DNA of 64,000 bases from Astragalus membranaceus (Eukaryota > Streptophyta > Magnoliopsida > Fabales > Fabaceae). The stretch is from the NCBI GenBank assembly GCA_039519185.1, contig CM076847.1, positions 52,335,708 through 52,399,707 of the forward strand, given 5' to 3'. Shown here in pieces: positions 1-9,600 of this stretch. Each line of letters begins with the position of its first letter. The stretch's first letter is position 1. The notes under the pieces are model-generated. The model made no database searches, was not told the DNA's origin, and worked only from the letters and a program-made list of their open reading frames with translations. The translations under genes were made by a program, and so were the position numbers.

Positions 1-1775
1 TGTATGGATCGAGGTTTGAGGTGTTCAGTGATCATAAGGGTTTACAGTATCTATTCGATCAGAAAGAGTTGAATATGAGACAGCGTAGGTGGTTGGAGCT
101 GTTGAAGGATTATGACTTCAGTTTGAACTATCACCCAGGAAAGGCTAATGTCGTTGCTGATGCCTTGAGTCGGAAGACTTTGCATATGTCGGCGCTGATG
201 GTTAGAGAACTTGAGCTAATTGAGCAATTCAGAGATATGAGTCTAGTTTGTGAGGTGACTCCTCAAAGTGTCAGGTTGGGGATGTTGAAAATTGATAATG
301 AGTTCATGACTAGTATCCGAGGAGCCCAGCAGTTAGATGTTAAGCTAGTCGACCTAATAGTTGGGATTGGTCAATCCGAGAGTAAGGACTTTGAGTTAGA
401 TGCGCAGAATGTGTTAAGATACCGTGGAAGAGTTTGCATTCCTGAGGACGAAGAGGTAAAAAGGGCAATTTTAGAAGAAGGTCATAGAAGCAAGTTAAGT
501 ATCCATCCGGGGGCTACAAAAATGTATCAAGATTTGAAACGGTTGTTTTGGTGGCCTGGTATGAAACGTGACGTCGCTCAGTTTGTATACTCATGTTTGA
601 CTTGTCAGAAGTCGAAGGTGGAGCATCAAAAGCCTGCAGGGTTGATGCAGCCACTGGAGATTCCAGAGTGGAAATGGGATAGCATATCTATGGATTTTGT
701 TACTGGGTTGCCTAATACGGTGAAGGGACATGATTCAATTTGGGTGATTGTGGATAGATTAACGAAGTTTGCTCACTTCATTCCTATCAATATCACGTAT
801 CCGGTGTCGAGGTTGGCTGAGATCTATATCCAGGTAATTGTGAAGCTGCATGGTGTTCCGATGTGTATTGTGTCTGATAGAGACCCTAGATTCCCTTCTG
901 ATTTCTGGAAGAGCTTGCAAGAGGCATTGGGGTCCAAATTGAGGTTGAGTTCAGCTTATCATCCTCAGACTGATGGACAGACAGAGAGGACCATCCAGTC
1001 GTTGGAAGATTTATTGAGGGCTTGTGTTCTAGAGCAGGGAGGTGCGTGGGATGCTCATCTTCCGTTGATTGAGTTTACTTACAACAACAGTTACCATTCT
1101 AGTATAGGGATGGCTCCTTTCGAGGCGTTGTATGGTCGGAGGTGTAGGACTCCGTTGTGTTGGCATGAGTCTAGAGAGAGTATTGTCCTTGGGCCCGAAG
1201 TTGTTCGAGAAACTACGGAGAAGGTGAAAATGATTCGTGAAAAGATGAAAGCGTCGCAGAGCAGACAGAAAAGTTATCATGATAAGAGGAGGAAAGATTT
1301 AGAATTTCAAGCCGGTGACCATGTGTTTTTGAGGGTCACGCCTATGACTGGTTTTGGGCGTGCGCTGAAATCGAAGAAGTTGACTCCTCGTTTCATCGGG
1401 CCGTATCAGATCACTGAGAGAGTTGGAAGTGTGGCTTATAGGGTGGCTTTATCGCCAAATCTTTCGAATTTGCACGACGTGTTTCATGTGTCGCAACTTC
1501 GGAAGTATGTTTCGGATCCATCTCATGTGATCCATATGGATGATGTAGAGGTGCGGGATAATCTCACTGTGGAGACGATGCCCGTACGGATTGAGGATCG
1601 TGAAGTGAAAGTGCTTAGAGGCAAAGAGATTGCACTTGTGAAGGTGGTTTGGCTAGGAGCTGCCGGTGAAAGCATAACTTGGGAGCTGGAAACCAAGATG
1701 CGTGAGTCTTATCCAGAGTTGTTTGATCAGGTAAATTTCGAGGACGAAATTATTCTAAGTGGGGGAGAGTTGTAA
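1..1775 (+). pseudogene. Ty3/gypsy chromovirus pol, C-terminal part (element G1)
   Basis: The frame is open from base 3 and enters from outside the window in the RNase H domain (VFSDHK, then HPGKANVVADALSRK). Next come the integrase zinc-binding region (two His near HRSKLSIHPG, then CLTCQ), the catalytic core (SMDFVTGLP, SDRDPRF, TDGQTERT supply the D,D,E triad) and a chromodomain-like tail (VKVVWLGAAGESITWELE). The stop codon lies in the first bases of the LTR at 1771. No frameshift or stop is seen in the visible 590 codons. The domain order and long LTR fit a Tekay/Del-type chromovirus. G1 is split by G2 in its 3' LTR and itself interrupts the pol of G3. Confidence 0.93.
1757..1770 (+). promoter_or_regulatory. 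Polypurine tract of G1
   Basis: The purine run AAGTGGGGGAGAGT directly precedes the LTR start TGTAACACCC. This is where plus-strand DNA synthesis is primed in LTR elements. Near-identical tracts precede the LTRs of G3 and G5. Confidence 0.85.
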
Positions 1776-2507
1776 CACCCTAAAAATATGTAATTAATTT
1801 ATTTAATAAAGTAATTGGGAATTTAATATAATTTAATTTATTGGATATAATTTAATTAATTAAAATTATATTAATTTTATGTTGGTGGTATTAGGAAAAG
1901 GAGGCGCCACTTGAATGAACTTGGGCTTAAGTGAAAAGCCCAAGCCCATGATCCATAAGCTATGCGAAGTGGCTAGGCCAAGTGGAGTTAGGGTTTTGTG
2001 TTGTCATTTGCGAATTGGGAGAAGAGAATAGAGAGAGTGAGAGCGCCGTTGGAGAAGAGAGAGGAGGAGAAGAGGTCGCGACTCAAGTGGAGCTAAGGGA
2101 CGTGATCCGTTGCTGTGGTTCTGTTCGTGACTGTCTCTAGGGCTTCCGTTCTTCAAATCCAAGGTAAGGGTGGGTTTTAATGTTTATAATGGGTTATGAT
2201 GGTGGCTTATGGGTAGTTAGGGTGATATGTTGTCATTGTGTAGGCCTTAGGATGATTTCTTGAAGATTGATGCGTTGTCATTGTGTTCTATATCATGTTG
2301 AAACTTAAAATTAGTGAATCTATGTGAATTGGCGTGACTATAGGTAGCTAGATGATGAATGATTATGAGACTAAGTACGTACGTGATGTGGTTGATGTGT
2401 TGACCCTATGAAAATTGAGAATGAAATTTTAATGATGGATATGTGCTTGTGATATTGTATGAGTGAATTGAGGTGTGTGTCAAACGGATTGTGTGTGGTG
2501 GTGTCAT

Positions 2508-2795
2508 GGTGAGGGGCGCCAAATGTGGTTGCCCCAAGAGGTGTGGTGTTGCTTGGTGTGTCTTGTGCAAGGGCGCCAAATTGGCATGCCCATTGTTGCA
2601 TTTTGTGTTTCGGTGTGTGCTGGGCGCTGGGTGCCAAGGGCGCTGTGTGTTGTGTGTGTTGCGTGTTGCGTGTTGCTGCGCGCTGGGCGCCAGGGGCCAG
2701 GCGCTGGGCGCCAAGGGCGTTGTGTGCGTGCGTGCGTGTGTTGTGGGGCGCTGGGCGCCATGGGCGCTGTGTTGCGTGCGTGTGTGTGTGTTGCC
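2508..2795 (+). repeat. GGCGCC/GGCGCT-rich array in the G1 LTR
   Basis: Many copies of GGCGCC, GGCGCT and GGGCGC are separated by TG-rich spacers such as TGTGTGTTGCGTG. GGCGCC is self-complementary, so copies can pair with each other. It is far more GC-rich than the AT-rich flanks. A related array occurs in the G3 LTR at 14870-15090. Confidence 0.85.
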
Positions 2796-2940
2796 TCCTA
2801 AAATTTAAGTGTGCTGTTTACTTAAATTCCAGTGTGCTGTTTCTCTAATTTATAGGTGTTGTTTTCATAAGTGTGAAATGTGGCAGCTATGATGATGTGA
2901 ACAGGTGAGAATTTCGAGGTAGCTGTGATGCTACAACACG

Positions 2941-2945
2941 TGGTA
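2941..2945 (+). repeat. Target-site duplication of G2, left
   Basis: TGGTA directly before the 5' LTR is repeated directly after the 3' LTR at 11699-11703. Five bp is the usual size for Ty3/gypsy integrases. Confidence 0.95.
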
Positions 2946-3885
2946 TGTAACATCCTCAAAATAATTAGGCGAATTATTTGGATGTTAACCCAATTGGAAT
3001 AATTTAGTACTTGACCGGTAAATTTATTGAGTGCTAAAATTATTTATTGGATATCATTAGATCGTTAACCGGATAATACGGATCAATGAAGTTTTGGAAT
3101 CGAAATAAGGGATTAGGATCAATATGGTAATTGGACCACGCTACCACTTATTTATCAATTAAATATGTGTGTGTGTGTGTGTTGAAAGAAAGAAAAGAAA
3201 AGAAAGGAATGCGTGAAGAGAGGAAAAAAGAAGCAGAGAAGAGAAGAGGAAGGAGAGGAGGAAAGAAGAAGAAAGAAGAAGAGATTGTGGGAGCATTACT
3301 CATCCCCAAGGTCCCAAATTTCATCACCATCTTCATCTCATCTCTCTCATCAAAACCCATATCTTTGGTAAGCTTCTCCTCCATTTCTCCCCTTTTTGTG
3401 ACCCACGAATTTCTAGGGTTTTAGTGAGGGATTGGTTGAAATTCTGGGTTGTGTGATGAAATTGATGATGAAATCATGTTTAGGATCGAAGCCAAGGAAG
3501 GTGGAACGCGTTTGGAAGCTCGAATTGAAGTTGAAAGCGGATTGGTGATTTTCGGTTCGCGTTTGAGGATTTTGAAGTCTCGACAATATCGGCTCTCGTG
3601 TCAAGGGTGAGTTTTACTCACGCTTAGGATGTTTTTGTGTCTCGATAAATTTTATGTGATTTGATTCCGAGAGATTTTAACTTGAAAACCGCTATTCGGA
3701 AAAATATGTCATTTTTAATAAAGTTCGTTTCGATTGAGTTTTGATTGAATTGATTGACTGTGTGGTATTGGTTGGGTTTGTTTTGCTGGTTGTTAAATCT
3801 GTTTTCAGTCGGAACGAGAATCGGAATTGAGCGGAATAGCGAATTTCGCAAGAAAACGGAAAAACTGCACTTTTCTGCAGAGGGT

Positions 3886-3989
3886 CGCGTCGCGACCCGT
3901 TCCCATCGCGTCGCGACCTGGCCCAGTTTTCTCATGCAAAAAGTTTCTGTCGTTTTTCGCGTCGCGACGGTAGCAGTTCGCGTCGCGAC
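3886..3989. repeat. Four CGCGTCGCGAC motifs, 5' LTR of G2
   Basis: Copies start at 3886, 3907, 3958 and 3979, each holding the perfect palindrome GTCGCGAC. Members of each pair are 21 bp apart, two helical turns. The same four are in the 3' LTR near 10538-10641. Function is unknown; protein binding or dense CG methylation are possibilities. Confidence 0.85.
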
Positions 3990-4382
3990 GCTTTGCAGAT
4001 TTTCAGCAACTGTACACTGTTTTTGTTTTCGCGATATCTTTTGATCCGGGAACCCGATTGAGGTGTTCTAAAATGCGTTGGAAAGCTTATTCAGAGGCCT
4101 AACTGAATATTCTATTTTTAAGGAAAAATGAACTGTTTTTGATATGGAAATTTTTGATAAAAAGTGGTCAACTAGAGTGCGAGTGTGAACTTGGATTTTA
4201 TAAAATGTGGATTAAAGTGTTTCATTGATTGTCTGATTTGATGGACCGTGGGTTCATGGTACTGTAGATATATATATTATATCGAGTTTGGGTGACGACC
4301 CATGTAGACATACTAGGCGGGGTAGTCATGCACCCTTACCCTAGGCCTCTTGCAATAGGGAAAGTACTATTGGTAAGGTGGT

Positions 4383-4583
4383 TCACCGGGTATGTAGCGT
4401 TCGCGCAGTCGGTGGTGTGTTGAATTGTTTGTTGTACGTATACCGAGTATGTAGCGTTCGCGCAGTCGGTGTCGTACTTGGTTGTAACAGATTCATCGGG
4501 TATGTAGCGTTCGCGCAGTCGATGATCTGTCAAGGGTTAGATAACGCGGTTTACCGGGTATGTAGCGTTCGCGCGGTCGGTGA
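4383..4583 (+). repeat. Four tandem hairpin repeats, 5' LTR of G2
   Basis: Each unit has a nearly invariant 21-nt loop (core TATGTAGCGTTCGCGC) flanked by a six-pair stem. The stems are TCACCG/CGGTGG, ATACCG/CGGTGT, TCATCG/CGATGA and TTACCG/CGGTGA. Units 2 and 3 extend past a single unpaired T by five more pairs, GTACG/CGTAC and ACAGA/TCTGT. Stem sequence changes between units while pairing is kept. The array repeats at 11035-11235, and one stem of this type is in the G4 LTR at 17199-17231. Confidence 0.85.
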
Positions 4584-5047
4584 CGTATAAAGTTAAAACC
4601 ACGTCATAATTGGATCGAGAGCGTTAGTAGGGGTCTCGGTAGAACTCACTGAGATTGTATCTCACTGTTTAAATGTTGTTGTTTTACAGATAAACAGGGA
4701 CAGAAGAAACCTCAGAGGCACGAGTAGGTGGCCCCGGGGGGATGGATGATTACTTAGCTTTACGTTTAAGTTTATTTTCCTTCTGTTGTCCATGTATCAC
4801 AGCACTATGGCATTAGTGTTATATTTATCTTTCTTTCCGCTGTCTTGTATGATTCTGACTACCATAGGTGCTGACAGTTTATGGTCTGAGTACCGTATGG
4901 TCTTATTTGTGTATAAGACGGTTATGTTATATTTCAGCAAAAATTTATAGTGGTATTCAGTGTCTAAGCAGGAATTATTATCTCTGATGTTTACACTTTG
5001 GTTCACTTGGGTATTTTTACATGTTGAATATACCGGGGTGTTACAAA

Positions 5048-5059
5048 TGGTATCAGAGC
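5048..5059 (+). promoter_or_regulatory. Primer binding site of G2
   Basis: TGGTATCAGAGC begins two bases after the 5' LTR. It is the usual site complementary to the 3' end of plant initiator tRNA-Met, priming minus-strand synthesis. Confidence 0.92.
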
Positions 5060-5179
5060 GGTTCCACCTAGTCGGACTTAGCTTTTAGGGTCTTTGCTTT
5101 CTCCAGTCGTGATTTTCTTAGTATGCTATTAGACATTGAGCTTGATCAACTTAATACTTTGTGCATATTTCGCAGAATC

Positions 5180-5638
5180 ATGGCCAAAAGAGGTAGAGGC
5201 GTCCCTCCTCCTGTTGATCCAAACTTCGAATGGATGCAGAATGTCATTGAGAATCAACAAAAGATGATGCAGGATATGTTGCAAATGCAGCACGACCAAA
5301 TGGGTCTGCAACAGCCCAACTTCCAACCTCATCAAGAAGATCCTAACCGGACATATTTCCAATTTCAAAAGATGAAGCCCCCGACTTACAAGGGTGTACC
5401 GGATCCAATGACTGCTTACTATTGGATCGATTCAATGGAGAAAATTTTTCAAACCTTGCAATGCGGGGAAGAAGAGAAAGTAATATGTGCGGCAAATGTG
5501 CTCGATGAAGATGCCCACACCTGGTGGTGTAATGCAAGGCAAATGATGGAACTTCAAGGAACTCCCCTCACTTGGGACAACTTCAAGGAATTGTTCCTGA
5601 AGCAATATTTCCCTTCAGTGAAGAAACTAAGCAAGTAA
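5180..5638 (+). pseudogene. gag: gag, N-terminal part, ended by an in-frame stop (G2)
   Basis: The start is MAKRGRGVPPP; an upstream Met at 5123 is in frame but lies in leader-like sequence. The Gln/Met-rich N-terminus is followed by the plant retrotransposon gag core (PPTYKGVPDPMTAYYWIDSMEKIF, AANVLDEDAHTWW, FKELFLKQYFP). Translation stops at TAA 5636-5638. Related gags continue through this point, and the frame reopens at once with TEFVNLKQGDMSVGEYAAKFE in the same phase. A single nonsense change is the simplest reading; stop readthrough cannot be excluded. Confidence 0.88.
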
Positions 5639-8600
5639 ACAGAGTTTGTAAATCTTAAGCAAGGTGATATGTCGGTTGGGGAATATGCTGCGAAATTTGA
5701 AAGACTGTCTCAGTTCTATGAGTTGGGGAGGTATGCCCCAAATGATATGTGGAAGATGCAAATGTTCAAAGAAGGTCTCCGAGCTGATGTGAGCCAAGGA
5801 CTCAGTTCTTACACTTTGGTTAATTATCCTGCCTTAGTGCAACAAGCATATGTTGCTGAGGAGGATCTGAGGAAAATGTATGCTGAAAAGAAAGACTATT
5901 GGAAGGGTAAGAAAAAGGTTGCTGAATCTTCTACTCCATCCAGGCCATTCAAAGGAAGTAATTATAAGGGGAAACAGGTGCAATCCTTCGATTCATCAAA
6001 GAGCAGGAATTGTACGAAGTGTGGAAGGTATCACATTGGTGATTGTCAGCAAAGATCCAATCGATGTTATGTCTGTAACGAAGAGGGTCATTATGCAAAT
6101 CAATGCCCAGCAAAGAAAAGCTTTCAAGGAGCACCAAATGCTCCTAAGCAAGGGCGAATCAACACATTGGATGCTCGAACCATCACACCTACTGACAATC
6201 TTCTGAGGGGTACGGGATCTCTCTTTAATAACTCAGTCAATATTTTATATGATTCCGGTGCAACTCATTGTTTTATATCACGAGCGTGTGTAGATCGGTT
6301 GGGATTAGCATTATCTGAACTATCCGAACCGATAACTATATTAACTGCTGCCAAGGGTCGTGTCCAGACCCAATCATTGTGTGAAAATTGCCTACTTGTC
6401 ATAGGCGACAGACAGTTTGTTGTGAAATTTATATGCTTGCCTATGAGAAGTATGGACATTGTTCTGGGTATGAATTGGATGGCTGAAAATCATGTAACCA
6501 TCAACTGTGCCGATCGAACCATTAGCTTCGCCTCCGAATCAGTAGGATTGACACAGGCAGATTCTGAAGCAACGATCTCTTACACCGAAGCGAGCCAGTC
6601 ATTATTCCAAGGTGCGGAAGCTATTCTTATTATGTTGACTGCATCTACTGAAACGGGTTTAGATTTGTCATCTGTGCAAGTGGTAAATGAATTTTTAGAT
6701 GTCTTTCCAGAAGAAATTTCATCCCTACCTCCTGACCGAGAGGTAGAATTCTCAATAGAATTGATTCCTGGTGCGGGATCAATATCTATTGCCCCTTATA
6801 GAATGTCTCCTTTGGAATTGAAGGAATTAAAGTCCCAACTTGAAGAATTAATATCAAAGAGGTTCATCCGACCGAGTGCCTCTCCATGGGGTGCTCCGGT
6901 GTTGCTAGTTAAGAAGAAAGACGGAAGCATGAGATTGTGTATTGACTACCGTCAACTCAACAAGGTGACGATTAAGAACAAATATCCATTGCCAAGGATA
7001 GACGATTTTCTAGACCAACTTCGGGGTGCCGTGGTATTTTCAAAAATTGATCTGAGATCGGGCTATCATCAAATAAAGGTACGAGCCTTAGATATTCCGA
7101 AGACAGCTTTCCGTACTAGGTATGGACATTACGAGTTCGTAGTGATGCCCTTCGGTTTGACTAATGCTCCAGCTGTATTCATGGATTACATGAACCGAGT
7201 GTTCCACACATATCTCGATCAGTTTGTAGTAGTTTTTATTGATGATATCTTGGTGTACTCTAAGACCATTGAGGACCATGTTCAACATCTCCGCATTGCT
7301 CTGAACGTACTCCGAGAGAAGAAATTGTATGCCAAGCCGTCGAAGTGTGACTTCTGGATGCCAGAAGTGAAGTTTTTGGGACACGTGATTTCCCAATCGG
7401 GAGTTGCGGTGGATCCCAGTAAAATAGAAGCGGTGTTGAACTGGGAACGACCAACATCTGTCACTGAAATAAGAAGTTTCTTGGGTCTAGCTGGTTACTA
7501 CAGGAGGTTTATTCAAGGTTTTTCACAATTGGTTCTTCCACTTACTCGGTTGACTCGTAAGGCCCAACCGTTTATATGGAATGCCGATTGTGAGGAATGT
7601 TTTCAAGAGTTGAAGGTTAGGTTGACTTCTGCTCCAATCCTAATTCTTCCAGATCCGTCATTGGATTTTCAAATTTACAGCGATGCTTCTGGAAAGGGTT
7701 TGGGATGTGTTCTCATGCTGAACCAACATGTTGTAGCTTATGCCTCCAGACAGTTGAAGACTCATGAAGAGAACTATCCGACTCATGATTTGGAGTTGGC
7801 AGCTATTGTGTACGCACTGAAGATTTGGAGACATTACCTATATGGGTCTCGTTTCGAAGTCTTCAGTGATCATAAAAGCTTGAAGTATTTGTTTGATCAG
7901 AAGGAGTTGAATAACAGGCAGAGAAGGTGGGTGGAATTTCTGAAGGATTATGACTTCGAATTGAAGTATCATCCGGGAAAGGCTAATGTTGTAGTTGATG
8001 CACTAAGTAGGAAATCCATTCACATAGCAAAGTTTATGATGCATGAAATGAAATTGTTGGAGTCCTTTAGGGACTTAAATTTGAATGCAAAATCAAGGAA
8101 GAACCGGTTAGTGTTGAGCCATATGAGGATCTCCAGTTCATTAAGGGATTCTATTCGCTTAGCGCAGGAAATTGATGTGAAGCTACAATCACAAAAAGTG
8201 TTGCCAGACTTTACCGAAGATAGTGATGGAGTAATTTGTTTCAACGGTAGGATCTGTGTGCCCGATAATGAAGATATTAAAAAGCAAGTGCTAGAGGAAG
8301 CACACCGAAGTTTGTTTTCTGTACATCCTGGATCCACCAAGATGTATAGGGATTTAAAGCAGATGTATTGGTGGCATGGAATGAAGTTAGAGATTGCTGA
8401 ATTCGTATCTCAATGCTTAACTTGCCAAAGAGTTAAGATAGAACATCAGAAGCCTGCTGGTCTGCTACGGCCACTCGACGTGCCAGTGTGGAAATGGGAA
8501 GACATTTCCATGGATTTTGTAATGGCGTTGCCAAGGTCTCAAGCCGGTAACGACTCCATTTGGGTAGTTGTAGATTGGTTAACCAAATCAGCTCATTTTA

Positions 8601-9550
8601 TTCCAGTTCGTTCGAGCAGTAAAGTATCCAAGTTAACTGAGGTGTATTTAAAGAACATAGTAAGGTTACATGGGGTTCCTACCAGTATAGTGTCGGATCG
8701 AGATCCGAAATTCACTTCTCGATTTTGGAAAGCTCTGAATGAAGCATTGGGGACTAAAGTACTTCTTAGTACCGCTTATCATCCACAGACAGATGGTCAG
8801 ACCGAGAGAACTATCCAGACATTAGAGGATATGCTTAGGGCTTCGGTACTTGATAACGGAAAGAAATGGGAGGATCATCTTCCATTGGTGGAATTCTCAT
8901 ACAACAACAGTTATCATTCCAGTATAGGAATGGCACCTTTTGAAGCCTTGTATGGTAGGAAATGCAGGACTCCATTGTGTTGGTGGGAAGTAGGTGAGAA
9001 CCGATTGTTAGGACCTGAGATGATTCAGGACACCACAGAAAATATCCGCCAGATCAGAGAAAGAATGAAAGCTGCACAGAGTAGGCAAAAGAGTTATGCC
9101 GACAAAAGGAGAAGGCCGTTAGAGTTTGAGACGGGGGATCATGTGTTTGTGAGATTATCACCAACGATTGGCACAGGTAGGGCATTACGGGTGAAGAAAC
9201 TCAGTCCTCGGTATATTGGACCCTTCCAAATTATCGAGCGAGTTGGGCCTCTTGCATACCGCATCGCTTTGCCTCCTCCATTGTCAAATTTGCATGATGT
9301 GTTCCATGTGTCTCAGTTGCGGAAGTACATTCCCGATCCAAGGCAACCGTTAGATTTTGAAACGATTGACCTCCGACCGGACTTGTCTTTCCAACCTCAT
9401 CCAAATTACATCATGGAACGTGGCGAGAAGACGCTACGGACGAAGTCAATTCCCATTGTCAAGGTGGTTTGGGATGGTTTTTCCGTCGAGGAAGCTACTT
9501 GGGAGTTGGAGGACGATATGCGGACTCAGTATCCGTATTTGTTTCCTTGA
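5639..9550 (+). CDS. pol: gag C-terminus plus pol polyprotein (G2)
   Basis: About 1300 codons are open in the frame of the upstream gag; the first Met is at 5669. Visible in order: gag C-terminal part, a zinc knuckle (CYVCNEEGHYANQC), the protease (YDSGATHCF), reverse transcriptase (IDYRQLNKVTIKNKYPLPRI, FSKIDLRSGYHQIK, catalytic FIDDILVYSK), RNase H (YSDASGKGLG, DLELAAIVYALKIWRHYL), integrase zinc site (HRSLFSVHPG, CLTCQ), catalytic core (SMDFVMALP, SDRDPKF, TDGQTERT) and a chromodomain-like tail (IVKVVWDGFSVEEATWELE). Catalytic residues look intact. VDWLTKSAHF has Trp where relatives have Arg. Confidence 0.95.
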   Translation, partial: TEFVNLKQGDMSVGEYAAKFERLSQFYELGRYAPNDMWKMQMFKEGLRADVSQGLSSYTLVNYPALVQQAYVAEEDLRKMYAEKKDYWKGKKKVAESSTPSRPFKGSNYKGKQVQSFDSSKSRNCTKCGRYHIGDCQQRSNRCYVCNEEGHYANQCPAKKSFQGAPNAPKQGRINTLDARTITPTDNLLRGTGSLFNNSVNILYDSGATHCFISRACVDRLGLALSELSEPITILTAAKGRVQTQSLCENCLLVIGDRQFVVKFICLPMRSMDIVLGMNWMAENHVTINCADRTISFASESVGLTQADSEATISYTEASQSLFQGAEAILIMLTASTETGLDLSSVQVVNEFLDVFPEEISSLPPDREVEFSIELIPGAGSISIAPYRMSPLELKELKSQLEELISKRFIRPSASPWGAPVLLVKKKDGSMRLCIDYRQLNKVTIKNKYPLPRIDDFLDQLRGAVVFSKIDLRSGYHQIKVRALDIPKTAFRTRYGHYEFVVMPFGLTNAPAVFMDYMNRVFHTYLDQFVVVFIDDILVYSKTIEDHVQHLRIALNVLREKKLYAKPSKCDFWMPEVKFLGHVISQSGVAVDPSKIEAVLNWERPTSVTEIRSFLGLAGYYRRFIQGFSQLVLPLTRLTRKAQPFIWNADCEECFQELKVRLTSAPILILPDPSLDFQIYSDASGKGLGCVLMLNQHVVAYASRQLKTHEENYPTHDLELAAIVYALKIWRHYLYGSRFEVFSDHKSLKYLFDQKELNNRQRRWVEFLKDYDFELKYHPGKANVVVDALSRKSIHIAKFMMHEMKLLESFRDLNLNAKSRKNRLVLSHMRISSSLRDSIRLAQEIDVKLQSQKVLPDFTEDSDGVICFNGRICVPDNEDIKKQVLEEAHRSLFSVHPGSTKMYRDLKQMYWWHGMKLEIAEFVSQCLTCQRVKIEHQKPAGLLRPLDVPVWKWEDISMDFVMALPRSQAGNDSIWVVVDWLTKSAHFIPVRSSSKVSKLTEVYLKNIVRLHGVPTSIVSDRDPKFTSRFWKALNEALGTKVLLSTAYHPQTDGQTERTIQTLEDMLRASVLDNGKKWEDHLPLVEFSYNNSYHSSIGMAPFEALYGRKCRTPLCWWEVGENRLLGPEMIQDTTENIRQIRERMKAAQSRQKSYADKRRRPLEFETGDHVFVRLSPTIGTGRALRVKKLSPRYIGPFQIIERVGPLAYRIALPPPLSNLHDVFHVSQLRKYIPDPRQPLDFETIDLRPDLSFQPHPNYIMERGEKTLRTKSIPIVKVVWDGFSVEEATWELEDDMRTQYPYLFP

Positions 9551-9584
9551 AGTACGTTGTGTTTAATTTTGAGGACAAAATTCT

Positions 9585-9600
9585 TTCAAGTTGGGGAGAA
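9585..9600 (+). promoter_or_regulatory. Polypurine tract of G2
   Basis: TTCAAGTTGGGGAGAA directly precedes the 3' LTR start. It lies 35 to 50 bases beyond the pol stop. Confidence 0.85.

Larger units (their letters stand above)
1771..2945 (+). repeat. 3' LTR of G1, left part (interrupted by G2)
   Basis: It starts TGTAACACCC after the polypurine tract and runs to the G2 target duplication. It continues at 11704-12534, ending TGTTACA, for about 2.0 kb in all. Open frames inside it (for example 2473-2808) come from a GC-rich repeat and are not genes. Confidence 0.9.
2946..5045 (+). repeat. 5' LTR of G2
   Basis: It runs from TGTAACATCC to GGGGTGTTACA, with short inverted ends TGTAACA and TGTTACA. 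It holds a GT microsatellite near 3166, a purine-rich tract at 3185-3290, a set of CGCGTCGCGAC motifs near 3886 and a four-fold hairpin repeat near 4383. The apparent frames at 3131-3424 and 3754-4044 fall within U3/R/U5 and look non-coding. Confidence 0.95.

Noticed and set aside
2473..2848. Overlapping long frames on both strands of the G1 LTR
   Set aside because: They come from the GGCGCC/TGTG array; products are low complexity in all frames.
3131..3424. Open frame in the G2 LTR (also at 9824-10108)
   Set aside because: It is a purine-rich LTR tract with a Lys/Glu/Arg-rich product; the two LTR copies differ in start and length.
4383..4583. CRISPR-like regular repeats
   Set aside because: Spacing is uneven, the flanks are stem arms rather than spacers, and the DNA is a plant LTR copied in both ends of an element.
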